Program-made: the position numbers and the translations under genes | The notes under the pieces: model-generated | Told to the model about the DNA's origin: nothing | The model's database searches: none | What the model saw: the letters and a program-made list of their open reading frames with translations, nothing else | DNA from: CAIKNB01 sp964415965 | GTDB lineage: Bacteria > Patescibacteriota > Patescibacteriia > 2-12-FULL-60-25 | NCBI GenBank assembly: GCA_964415965.1 | Contig: CAYQCK010000001.1 | Span: 711,087 to 775,086 of the forward strand | Direction: 5' to 3' | Length of the DNA: 64,000 nt | Shown: piece by piece, positions 16,074 to 23,862 of the stretch | Position numbering within the stretch: position 1 is the stretch's first letter | Layout of the letters: each line of letters opens with the position of its first letter

Positions 16074-16442
16074 TTATTGTTTTCGGATGATTTCATGTTT
16101 GAACCACTTCTCCTGGAAGGAAACCAGCGCCTCGATTTCGCCGTCTCGGATGGCGGTGCCTGGCGGCACGATCACCAGCTTGTCGTCATCGTCATCCAGA
16201 CGATGGATCACGGCGATGCACTCGCCGGAAAACTCAGCCAGCGGCACATCGACACCCAAGACATAGGCATCCAAGCCTTCGCCGTCAGGCGCCAAGGTTT
16301 CGGGGAGATGCCCGTAATTGACCTCGTAGACGAAACCGTGTCGGGGATGCCGGCTGCCGAGCGGACGATCGATTTCGACCCGAATGCACCGGCCAAGGAA
16401 AGTCCGGGCCAACCCGAATGACACCGAGTCGTCAGGCCCCAT
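16074..16442 (-). CDS. Small inorganic pyrophosphatase-like protein
   Basis: A 122-aa protein of the family I inorganic pyrophosphatase fold: VNYGHLPET matches the family YGxxPxT motif, DGEGLDAYVLG corresponds to the D-G-D-P-L-D-v-l-v metal site, and RLDDDDDKLVIVP corresponds to the D-x-x-D-x-K region. It is shorter than bacterial PPases (about 170-180 aa), the catalytic signature reads GEGLDAY where GDPLDV is usual, and it lacks the N-terminal strands. Whether it hydrolyses pyrophosphate is uncertain. The ATG at 16442 lies inside the last codons of secA (11-nt overlap), implying coupling; a GTG five codons in is an alternative. Confidence 0.75.
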   Translation of the reverse strand: MGPDDSVSFGLARTFLGRCIRVEIDRPLGSRHPRHGFVYEVNYGHLPETLAPDGEGLDAYVLGVDVPLAEFSGECIAVIHRLDDDDDKLVIVPPGTAIRDGEIEALVSFQEKWFKHEIIRKQ

Positions 16443-19152
16443 GGCACTTCTTGAATTTCTTGCCGCTGCCGCACGGGCACGGGTCGTTGCGTCCGGCTTT
16501 GTCGAAATCGGATTGCTTGATTGGCGCCGGCGAACCGGCCGCGGCCAAAGCATCCTTCGTCGGTCCGGAAAGCTGCAGGTTCTTTTTGCCCGGCAGCTGC
16601 GAGCCCATGTCCTGCTGGGCCGTCTCGCGGACGATCTGGATCTTGAAGATGTTGCCGGCGACCTGCTTGTCGATGACCGACAGCAGTTCGTTGAACAGCC
16701 GGTACGATTCGCGCTTGTATTCCACGAGCGGATCGCGCTGGCCGTAGCCTTGGAGGCCGATGCCGTGGCGCAGATGGTCCATGGCCTCGAGATGCTCCAC
16801 CCACAGCATGTCGATGGCATGCAGGAGCAGCGCCTTCTCGATTTCCGCCATGCGCAAGCTGTCGCCGACCTTATCCTCGATCTCGGCGTATGCCTGGCGC
16901 GCGACTTCCATCAGGCCCTCGATGATTTTCGTCCGCTTGGCCGCGATATCTTGCTTGCCCTGGAGCCCGGTGTGGACGGCCTCCAACCGACCCTTGATGT
17001 CGATGGACGACGGGAATATCGCGGTGCAGGCCTTTTCGATCTCCTGCATGTCCCAAGACTCGGCGTCCTCGGCGGCCGTATGGAAAAGCACGATCTGTTC
17101 GATTTCGCCCTCGACGGACTGGAGGACCGACTTCCGGGTCTCGCGCTCCCCTTCCTGCGTCCGCGCCGCGGCCTGTTCGATGACCGCGCGGCGCCTCTGG
17201 TAGATGACCGTACGATGCTTGTTCAGGACGTCGTCGTAATCGAGCAGGTGCTTGCGGATGTCGAAGTTATGGCCCTCCACCTTCTTCTGCGCCGACTCGA
17301 TGGCGCGCGACAGCACCCGGCTCTCGATCGGCTGGTCTTCGGGCAGGCCGAACATGTCCATCCGCTTCTTCATCTTGTCCGAGCCGAAGATGCGCATCAG
17401 GTCGTCCTCCATCGAGACGTAGAACTGGGTCGAACCGGGATCGCCCTGGCGTCCGGCGCGGCCGCGCAGCTGGTTGTCGATGCGCCGCGATTCGTGGCGC
17501 TCGGTGCCGAGCACGTGCAGGCCGCCGAGCTTCCTGACCTCCTCCGCCTCTTCCTTGGTCGGCGGGTTGCCGCCCAGGATGATGTCGACGCCGCGGCCGG
17601 CCATGTTCGTGGCCAGCGTGACCGCGCCCTTGCGTCCGGCTTGGGCGATGAATTCGGCTTCGCGCTCATGGTTCTTGGCGTTCAGGATGTTGAACGGTAT
17701 GCCTTCTGACTTGAGCAGCTCGCCCAGGATCTCGTTCTTCTCGATGGACGCCGTGCCGACGAGCATCGGCTGGCCCGTGGCCTGGCGCGCCTTGATCTCC
17801 TGCACCACCGCCTTGAATTTGCCGATCTCGTTCTTGTACACCCGGTCCGGCAAATCCGTGCGCTGGGCCGTCTTGTTGGTCGGGATGGAAAGCACCTCGA
17901 GCTTGTAGATCTTGTAGAATTCCTCGGCCTCGGTCATGGCCGTGCCGGTCATGCCGGCGAGCTTGCCGTACATGCGGAACAGGTTCTGGAAGGTGATGGT
18001 CGCCATCGTGACCGACTCGCGCTGGATCGGCGCATGTTCCTTGGCTTCGATGGCCTGGTGCAGCCCTTCGGAATAGCGGCGGCCGTGCATCAGGCGCCCC
18101 GTGAACTCGTCCACGATGATGACTTCGCCGTCCTTGACCACGTAGTCGCGGTCGAGCTTGAACAGGGTGTGCGCCCGGAGGGCCTGCTCGAGGTGGTGGA
18201 CCAGCCGCACGCCGCCCTGGACGTACAGGTTGTCGACGCCCAGCATCTGCTCGATCCTCGAGATGCCCGACTCGGTCAAGGTCGCGGTGCGGAGTTTCTC
18301 GTCCACGACGAAATCCGTGGCCGCATCGAGCCGCGTGACCAGGTCCGCGAAGCGGTAATACAGTTCGGCCGCTTCCTCGGCCGGCGCCGAGATGATGAGC
18401 GGCGTGCGCGCCTCGTCGATGAGGATGGAGTCGACTTCGTCGACGATGGCGTAATTCAGCTCGCGCTGGACCATCTCCTCGAGCCGGCCGACCATGTTGT
18501 CGCGCAGGTAGTCGAAACCGAATTCGTTGTTGGTGCCGTAGGTGATGTCGGCCTGGTACGCCTCGCGCCGGCTGACCGGCCGCAGGTAATCCATGTCCAC
18601 GCGGAAGCTGCCGGTCTCGTCGCGTTCCCCGTCGTGCTGCGGCTCGGCCTTGAAATCCGGGTCATAGACAAAACCGCTCTCGTGCTGGATGCAGCCGACC
18701 GTGAGCCCGAGCGCATGGTATATCTGCCCCATCCAGACGGCGTCGCGCCGCGCCAGGTAATCGTTGACCGTGATGACGTGGACGCCCTTGCCGGACAACG
18801 CGTTCAGGTAGACCGGAGCCACGGCCGTGAGGGTCTTGCCCTCGCCGGTGCGCATCTCGGCGATCATGCCGCGATGCAGGACGACGCCGCCGATGAGCTG
18901 GACGTCGTACTGGCGCTGCTTGAGCTTGCGTTTGGACATCTCGCGCGCCACGGCGAACGCTTCCGGCAAAAAGTCGTCGAGTTCCGCGCCCTTGGCCAAG
19001 CGCTCCTTGAACTCCGCGGTCTTGGCTTTGAGTTGTTCGTCGGTCAGCGTCTGGATGCTCGGTTCCAACGCGTTGATGGCGTCGATGGTCGGTTTGATTT
19101 TGGCGATTTCCTTGGCATTCGGGTCGCCGAAGAATTTGGTGAAGATTCCCAT
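16432..19152 (-). CDS. secA: Preprotein translocase ATPase SecA
   Basis: Motor ATPase that drives unfolded preproteins through SecYEG. The 906-aa protein shows Walker A MRTGEGKTL, the DEAD-type box VDEVDSILIDEARTPLIISAP, the preprotein cross-linking domain, the second motor domain with TNMAGRGVDI and RRIDNQLRGRAGRQGDPG, and the helical wing with EHLEAMDHLRHGIGLQGYGQ. It ends with the zinc-binding SEC-C motif CPCGSGKKFKKCHG. Complete and of normal length. The start codon is 10 nt after a TAATAT -10 box. Confidence 0.98.
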   Translation of the reverse strand: MGIFTKFFGDPNAKEIAKIKPTIDAINALEPSIQTLTDEQLKAKTAEFKERLAKGAELDDFLPEAFAVAREMSKRKLKQRQYDVQLIGGVVLHRGMIAEMRTGEGKTLTAVAPVYLNALSGKGVHVITVNDYLARRDAVWMGQIYHALGLTVGCIQHESGFVYDPDFKAEPQHDGERDETGSFRVDMDYLRPVSRREAYQADITYGTNNEFGFDYLRDNMVGRLEEMVQRELNYAIVDEVDSILIDEARTPLIISAPAEEAAELYYRFADLVTRLDAATDFVVDEKLRTATLTESGISRIEQMLGVDNLYVQGGVRLVHHLEQALRAHTLFKLDRDYVVKDGEVIIVDEFTGRLMHGRRYSEGLHQAIEAKEHAPIQRESVTMATITFQNLFRMYGKLAGMTGTAMTEAEEFYKIYKLEVLSIPTNKTAQRTDLPDRVYKNEIGKFKAVVQEIKARQATGQPMLVGTASIEKNEILGELLKSEGIPFNILNAKNHEREAEFIAQAGRKGAVTLATNMAGRGVDIILGGNPPTKEEAEEVRKLGGLHVLGTERHESRRIDNQLRGRAGRQGDPGSTQFYVSMEDDLMRIFGSDKMKKRMDMFGLPEDQPIESRVLSRAIESAQKKVEGHNFDIRKHLLDYDDVLNKHRTVIYQRRRAVIEQAAARTQEGERETRKSVLQSVEGEIEQIVLFHTAAEDAESWDMQEIEKACTAIFPSSIDIKGRLEAVHTGLQGKQDIAAKRTKIIEGLMEVARQAYAEIEDKVGDSLRMAEIEKALLLHAIDMLWVEHLEAMDHLRHGIGLQGYGQRDPLVEYKRESYRLFNELLSVIDKQVAGNIFKIQIVRETAQQDMGSQLPGKKNLQLSGPTKDALAAAGSPAPIKQSDFDKAGRNDPCPCGSGKKFKKCHGA

Positions 19153-19162
19153 AAGTCAAGCC

Positions 19163-19191
19163 ATATTAGACCGTCCTGGCGGCTTTGGCAA
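19163..19191 (-). promoter_or_regulatory. Sigma70-type promoter of secA
   Basis: Minus-strand TTGCCA (19191-19186), 17-nt spacer, TAATAT (19168-19163), 10 nt before the secA ATG; predicted leader about 3 nt. Confidence 0.7.
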
Positions 19192-19198
19192 TGCATCG

Positions 19199-19221
19199 AA
19201 AACCCCGACAGGGCGTCGGGG
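19199..19221 (-). terminator. Rho-independent terminator of the Ala/Lys-rich gene
   Basis: Stem CCCCGAC with GTCGGGG, 5-nt loop, followed on the minus strand by TTTTC. Confidence 0.8.
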
Positions 19222-19241
19222 CTCTCGTGTCAATCTAGCGG

Positions 19242-19763
19242 TTATTTGGATACCGTCGGTCTGCAGGCTGCCTTGGCCGCGGCGAAAGCGTCCTGAGCGG
19301 CCTGCAAATCGGCCTTGTACGCCTTCCAGGCCGCGGTCTTGGCTTTGGTCCAAGTCTCGCTTGCCGCCTTACGCTCGGTGCGCCAGGTGTCGTGGGCCGC
19401 GGTCTTGGCTTTGACCCATGCCTCGCGGGCGGCCTTGGCCGCGACCTTGTCGTTCTTCTCGCGGGCTGATTTCAAAGCGGCCGCGAAGGTGTCCTGGGCC
19501 GTCTTGAGGGCCGCATCGCGTTTTTCGAGGGCGGCCTTATACGCGGCGTTCCGCGTTTCCAATGCCGCCTTCTTGGCAGCCGTATATTTCACCAAAGCGG
19601 CCTTATGCGCATCGACGTACTTGGTGCGGGCCGCCGAGCGGCATGCGGCGACAGCCTGTTGGTTAGCGGTCGTGGTCGTGGCGGTCACGGTCTCGGCCAA
19701 TACCGGCGTGGCGACGAACGACGCCAACAACGAACCGGTGACCAAAAGATGGGTCATCTTCAT
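19242..19763 (-). CDS. Secreted Ala/Lys-rich helical repeat protein
   Basis: Unknown function. A signal peptide (about residues 1-24, MKMTHLLVTGSLLASF ... VLA) precedes about 150 residues dominated by Ala, Lys, Glu, Asp, Thr and Trp in heptad-like units such as YKAALEKRDAALKTA and AWVKAKTAAHDTW. This predicts one long, highly charged periplasmic or surface helix, possibly a coiled coil. Two cysteines flank the helix (CRSAARTKY near the start, KAACRPTVSK at the end) and could close it. I choose the ATG at 19763; a start at 19787 would add eight residues ahead of the signal peptide. Confidence 0.7.
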   Translation of the reverse strand: MKMTHLLVTGSLLASFVATPVLAETVTATTTTANQQAVAACRSAARTKYVDAHKAALVKYTAAKKAALETRNAAYKAALEKRDAALKTAQDTFAAALKSAREKNDKVAAKAAREAWVKAKTAAHDTWRTERKAASETWTKAKTAAWKAYKADLQAAQDAFAAAKAACRPTVSK

Positions 19764-19856
19764 AAAGCTTGTTAGCCCAAAGGGCATTAATCTTTAGCAA
19801 TCCGACGGAAGCCTCGGATTTGACGAATATTACTCGTCGGCCCGCAAAGCGTTACA

Positions 19857-20174
19857 TCACGCCTTGCGCTTCTCGTCGCGCTTCTTTTCTTTGGTCTTGA
19901 CCATTGATTCCCGGGCATGGTCCTTGACCTTGTCGATGGCTTTATACAGGTTCTTCTCGGTCTTCTCGATCTTGACCACGTCCTTCGGCAGTTGGATGAC
20001 GACCGAGCAGGAGTAGATTTCGCCCTTGTTGTGGTGGTGCGTATCCAGGCCGAGATCCACGTCCATGTTCAGGATGCCGTCGACGAATTTCTCGAGGCCG
20101 CTGAGCTTTTCCTCGACGTACGTTTTGATGGCCGGCGTGAGGTCCATGCCGACCGCACGGATGTTGATGTTCAT
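19857..20174 (-). CDS. hpf: Ribosome hibernation promoting factor, short form
   Basis: Binds the 30S decoding region in starved cells and stabilises inactive ribosomes. The 105-aa protein has the beta-alpha-beta-beta-beta-alpha layout of the YfiA/HPF N-domain (MNINIRAVGMDLTPAI, YVEEKLSGLEKF, LYKAIDKVKDHARESMVK) and a basic tail, but not the C-terminal dimerisation domain of long HPF. The start at 20174 is chosen because it lies 9 nt after a TATCAT -10 box, matching the near-leaderless promoters of this genome. Confidence 0.92.
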   Translation of the reverse strand: MNINIRAVGMDLTPAIKTYVEEKLSGLEKFVDGILNMDVDLGLDTHHHNKGEIYSCSVVIQLPKDVVKIEKTEKNLYKAIDKVKDHARESMVKTKEKKRDEKRKA

Positions 20175-20183
20175 AGTATTCAC

Positions 20184-20212
20184 ATGATAACCGGCGGGCC
20201 GCGTAAGGCCAA
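20184..20212 (-). promoter_or_regulatory. Sigma70-type promoter of hpf
   Basis: Minus-strand TTGGCC (20212-20207), 17-nt spacer, TATCAT (20189-20184), 9 nt upstream of the hpf ATG. Confidence 0.55.
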
Positions 20213-20228
20213 ATGGATAAGTCAAGGC

Positions 20229-21212
20229 TCAAAAACCGACCAACTGGACTTCGTCCTCGAGCAGGATGCCGAGTTCGTCGCGCACTTTCATCTTGACGAG
20301 CGACGTCAGCTGCAGCACGTCCTGCGCCCGCGCGCCTCCGGTGTTCACCAGGAAATTGCCGTGGGCCTCGCTGACCTTGGCCGCGCCGACGGCCATCCCT
20401 TTCAGGCCGAGCTTGTCGACCAGCCAGCCGGCGCCGATCGATTTCCGTTTGAGCATCTCCTCGGGGATCGGGTCTCCGGAACGTTTCAGGATGTCCAAGT
20501 CGGATTCTTTGGTGTATTCGAAATTCTTGAACATGCAGCCGGCCGAAAGCTCGCCCTGGGGCTGCGTCTGCCTCCGCTTCTCCTGGAGCTCCGCCGCCTT
20601 GGCCTGGACGCGCTCCTTGTCGCTCGGCGCGAGCGACAGCAGGGTCTTCAGGATGACGAGCGGCTTATGCTTGAACAGGCTGTCGCGATAGCCGAACTTG
20701 CACTGGAGCTTGGGCAAGGCGACGCGCTTGGCCGCTTCCGGATCGTAGGCGTCGACCGACACGACCAGGTTCTTCATCTCGCCGCCGAAACAGCCGGCGT
20801 TGCCGCAGATGGCGCCGCCGATCGTGCCCGGCACCGTCGTCCCCCACTCGAACCCGGTCAAGCCGGCTTCGGCCGCTGCCTTGGCCACGACGACCGTCGG
20901 GGCGCCGGACGATGCCGAGACCGTGCGTTCGCGGACCGTGTAGGCCGAATCGAGGTAACGGATCACCAGCCCGCGATAACCCTCGTCCGAGACCAGGACA
21001 TTCGAACCGCCGCCGAGTATGTACCACGGGAGGTTCTGGGCCTTGGCCGTCTCGATGGCGCCGATGAGGTCGTCCGCGTTGGCCGCTTCGAAATACAATT
21101 GGGCCGGTCCGCCTATCTTGAGGTAGGTGTGCGGCGCCAGCGGCTCGTCGCGCTTGGCTTCCGGAAAAACCGTCAGGAAAGTCTTGATCTGCTGGTCTGA
21201 CAACGGGTGCAT
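20229..21212 (-). CDS. murB: UDP-N-acetylenolpyruvoylglucosamine reductase MurB
   Basis: FAD- and NADPH-dependent reduction forming UDP-MurNAc, the second committed step of peptidoglycan synthesis. The FAD-binding segment is seen in LPWYILGGGSNVLVSDEGYRG, followed by GTTVPGTIGGAICGNAG and the substrate-side GYRDSLFK. The C-terminus holds SAGCMFKNF (active-site Ser) and EAHGNFLVNTGGA. 327 aa is normal for the family. It follows murC with a 1-nt gap. Confidence 0.96.
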   Translation of the reverse strand: MHPLSDQQIKTFLTVFPEAKRDEPLAPHTYLKIGGPAQLYFEAANADDLIGAIETAKAQNLPWYILGGGSNVLVSDEGYRGLVIRYLDSAYTVRERTVSASSGAPTVVVAKAAAEAGLTGFEWGTTVPGTIGGAICGNAGCFGGEMKNLVVSVDAYDPEAAKRVALPKLQCKFGYRDSLFKHKPLVILKTLLSLAPSDKERVQAKAAELQEKRRQTQPQGELSAGCMFKNFEYTKESDLDILKRSGDPIPEEMLKRKSIGAGWLVDKLGLKGMAVGAAKVSEAHGNFLVNTGGARAQDVLQLTSLVKMKVRDELGILLEDEVQLVGF

Positions 21213-21213
21213 A

Positions 21214-22632
21214 TTATTTCTTGGATATGTTCCTTATCGCGTCATCGATATCTCCGGCGCCGAACACGAGCAGCACGTCACCGGGTCCGGCGAGTCGCCG
21301 GGCTTGGGCGACCGCGGATGCCGGATCCGGCGCGAATTCTATCGGACGCTCCCTCCCCTTTTCCGTGTCGCGTCCTTTGACCGCGTCCGCAAGCTTCCAC
21401 GAAGACATCTCGGCGTCTTCAGACGCGTCCCGGCCGGCGACATCGTAGATCTCGCACAGGACGAGAGCATCCGCCAAGTCGAAAGACGGGACGAATTCGG
21501 CGAACAGGCTGCGCGTGCGGTTGCGGTGATGCGGCTGGAAGCATAATACCAAACGCTGCCCGGGATGCGCCTCTTTGGCCGCCTGCAAAGTCGCGGCCAC
21601 GGCCGTAGGGTGGTGGGCGTAATCCGAATAGATGGTGACGCCGTCCAGCTCGCCGAGCCGTTCCATGCGCCGCCAAATCCCCGAAAATTCCCCCAAGCCC
21701 AGCCTGACATCGTCCGCTGAGACCCCCAACGCCTGGGCGACCAAGGCCGCGCCGGCGGCATTCAGGACGTTATGCGAACCCGAAACGCGCAGCTTGAATT
21801 CCAACTCAGAATCGCCCTTTGCCAGCGCCACTTCAGTCATGCCGTCTTTCCGCGCTGACGACACGGACCAAACGTCCGACGCTTGCCGTCCGGACGAAAA
21901 CGGCACGGCCTGGATACTGCGTCCGCGCAACGCATCCGACGTCCGTCCGAGCAGCGCCGCGACGTTCGGATCGCCGACGTTCGCGACCAGGACTCCGCCG
22001 TCCGGCATCTTGCCGACCATCTCTCCGAAGGCGCCGACGTAATCGTCTAAAGTCGGATAAACGTCCACGTGGTCCAGCTCGATGTTGTTGATGAGCGCGG
22101 CGAACGGTTTGAATTCCAGAAAATGCCGCGCGTATTCGTCGCCTTCGATGAGGAAAAATTCCCCGCTGCCCATCCGCAAATTGCCGTCCGGCAACGACGG
22201 TAGCTTGCTGCCCAGGATGACCGTCGGATCGAGGCCGGCCCTTTCGAGGATGAGCGCCAGCATGGCCGTAGTCGTGCTCTTGCCGTGCGTGCCGGTGACC
22301 AGGATGGTCTTGGCGTCCGCGAACCATTCGGCCAGGAAGCGGAAATTCGTCATCTCCGGGATGCCGCGCCGTCGGGCCTCCGCGCGCTCCGGATTCGTCT
22401 CCGGCGCTGCCGAAGTGTGGATGAGGATGTCGCAATCCTCCGGCACGTTCTGGGCGTCATGGCCGATGGCGATCTTCGCCCCGCGTTCCGCGAGGATATT
22501 CGTCTGTTCGTTCTCCTTGACGTCCGATCCAGTGACTTCAACCCCGGCCTTGAGCAGCAGCTTCCCGACAGCCGAGATGTTGATGCCGCCCGCGCCGACC
22601 AGATGGGCTTTTTTGATGCCTTTGGTTTCCAT
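21214..22632 (-). CDS. murC: UDP-N-acetylmuramate--L-alanine ligase MurC
   Basis: Adds L-Ala to UDP-MurNAc with ATP. N-terminal Rossmann domain HLVGAGGINISAVGKLL, ATP-binding loop VTGTHGKSTTTAM, the central-domain segment NIELDHVDVYPTLDD, and the C-terminal DYAHHPTAVAATLQAA plus CFQPHHRNRTRSL that separates MurC from other Mur ligases. The start at 22632 (METKGIKKAHLVGAGG) is 7 nt after a TAACCT -10 box; the longer reading from 22689 crosses the promoter and a terminator and is rejected. Confidence 0.95.
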   Translation of the reverse strand: METKGIKKAHLVGAGGINISAVGKLLLKAGVEVTGSDVKENEQTNILAERGAKIAIGHDAQNVPEDCDILIHTSAAPETNPERAEARRRGIPEMTNFRFLAEWFADAKTILVTGTHGKSTTTAMLALILERAGLDPTVILGSKLPSLPDGNLRMGSGEFFLIEGDEYARHFLEFKPFAALINNIELDHVDVYPTLDDYVGAFGEMVGKMPDGGVLVANVGDPNVAALLGRTSDALRGRSIQAVPFSSGRQASDVWSVSSARKDGMTEVALAKGDSELEFKLRVSGSHNVLNAAGAALVAQALGVSADDVRLGLGEFSGIWRRMERLGELDGVTIYSDYAHHPTAVAATLQAAKEAHPGQRLVLCFQPHHRNRTRSLFAEFVPSFDLADALVLCEIYDVAGRDASEDAEMSSWKLADAVKGRDTEKGRERPIEFAPDPASAVAQARRLAGPGDVLLVFGAGDIDDAIRNISKK

Positions 22633-22639
22633 GTCGCAT

Positions 22640-22668
22640 AGGTTACTCGCTAGGCGAAATCGGTGCAA
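22640..22668 (-). promoter_or_regulatory. Sigma70-type promoter of murC-murB
   Basis: Minus-strand TTGCAC (22668-22663), 17-nt spacer, TAACCT (22645-22640). The murC ATG begins 7 nt after the -10 box, so transcription is predicted to start on or next to the initiation codon. Confidence 0.7.
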
Positions 22669-22670
22669 TA

Positions 22671-22713
22671 AAAAAAAGCCCAGGCTCATCCGAGAACCGG
22701 ATTCACCTGGGCT
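22671..22713 (-). terminator. Rho-independent terminator after the 22728-23690 gene
   Basis: Stem AGCCCAGG with CCTGGGCT around a 21-nt loop, followed on the minus strand by a run of seven T. It separates this gene from the murC promoter immediately downstream. Confidence 0.85.
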
Positions 22714-22727
22714 GACGAGGGTCTACG

Positions 22728-23690
22728 TCAGAGGAGCATGCCCGCGCTGACGTTCGCGTTGGGAGCGACATGGACCGTGCCGATCGGGTAGCGCTGGCCG
22801 TTGATCGTGTAGACCAACGTCTCGCTGGTCTGGTCTTGGCCGGCGACCAAGCGCTTCACGACCCGGCGCTCGAGCCCGATCTTGACGTTGCCGCCGCAGA
22901 CCGGGGCGTCGAACGGCTCCACGACCCTGACGTAAGTCGGATTCTCGGCCTCGACCTCGCCCGGCTTCGTGGGCGGCACCGGCTTGGCCAGCTGTTCGCA
23001 GTCGATGGGCATTTCCTGCCCATCCCAGCTGAAGACGTAGGCGTTGGTCGTGACGCGTTCAGCGCCGCGCTCCTCCACCTTCGACTTCCAGCCCACGAAC
23101 ACCGGCTTGCCTTCGACCCACATCGGCATGGTCGTGTCGGCATACGGCCCGAACTTGCCCTTGGCGCGGTGCTGCTGGACCACGTAGACGTTGTTCGGTC
23201 CGGATTCGGTCGAATGGAGCTTGAGCAGCGCCGACCCGACCAGGTAGAAGACATGCTCGCCGCTCGGGACGACTCCATCGTGGTGGTAGTCGTAGGTCAC
23301 GGTCCGCGAGCCCAGCTTCTGGCTCGAACTGAAGACGTAACCGTCGACCGAGCTCCATCCGGCGCCGACGCCACTGACGTCCCAAGACTTCGACCGTTCG
23401 CTCCAGGTCACCGTGAACTGGTTCCCGCTACCGTCGAAGTAGTAGTTCAGGACCGGATAGGCGCGGTCGCGCGGCACGGTCTGCGATGGTTGGACGCGGC
23501 TTTCGCCGTAAGTGAAGTAGTGCGTCCACTCCTCATACTTATTGAACTTCACCAACGTCACCGGCCGATTCAGGACTGTGCAGACCGGCGCGCGCTCGTC
23601 GATGCCGTAGTAGTGGTCCCACGTCGCGTAACCGATGCCGCCAAGGAGACCCGCGACCAGCACACCCACGAAAACCAGCTCTCCACGCAT
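22728..23690 (-). CDS. Hypothetical membrane-anchored or secreted protein
   Basis: No family recognised. One N-terminal membrane segment (ELVFVGVLVAGLLGGIGYATW, about residues 4-22) may be a signal anchor; the rest is beta-rich and aromatic, with several WD/WS dipeptides, a DYHHDGVVPSGEHVFYLVG stretch and four cysteines outside the anchor that could form disulfides. The start at 23690 follows GGGAGG 8 nt upstream. It is a single-gene transcript with its own near-consensus promoter and strong terminator, so it may be well expressed. Confidence 0.7.
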   Translation of the reverse strand: MRGELVFVGVLVAGLLGGIGYATWDHYYGIDERAPVCTVLNRPVTLVKFNKYEEWTHYFTYGESRVQPSQTVPRDRAYPVLNYYFDGSGNQFTVTWSERSKSWDVSGVGAGWSSVDGYVFSSSQKLGSRTVTYDYHHDGVVPSGEHVFYLVGSALLKLHSTESGPNNVYVVQQHRAKGKFGPYADTTMPMWVEGKPVFVGWKSKVEERGAERVTTNAYVFSWDGQEMPIDCEQLAKPVPPTKPGEVEAENPTYVRVVEPFDAPVCGGNVKIGLERRVVKRLVAGQDQTSETLVYTINGQRYPIGTVHVAPNANVSAGMLL

Positions 23691-23750
23691 TGTTCTGCCT
23701 CCCAAAACCGGTTAGGGCTGTTATTAAGTTAAGCAAAGTGCGAAGGGTGG

Positions 23751-23779
23751 TTTATACCATAAAACCGCCATTTTGTCAA
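23751..23779 (-). promoter_or_regulatory. Near-consensus sigma70 promoter with 60-nt leader
   Basis: Minus-strand TTGACA (23779-23774), 17-nt spacer, TATAAA (23756-23751). Unlike most promoters here it has a leader of about 55 nt with a Shine-Dalgarno sequence. Confidence 0.85.
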
Positions 23780-23813
23780 GGCATGAACATGAGACAAAAC
23801 GTTAAAAACCAAT

Positions 23814-23841
23814 AAAAAAGCTCCGACCGAGATGGTCGGAG
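23814..23841 (-). terminator. Rho-independent terminator of the 23863-25299 gene
   Basis: Stem CTCCGACC with GGTCGGAG, then TTTTTTATT on the minus strand. Confidence 0.85.
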
Positions 23842-23862
23842 CCCTAGGCCGTCGAGCGACGG

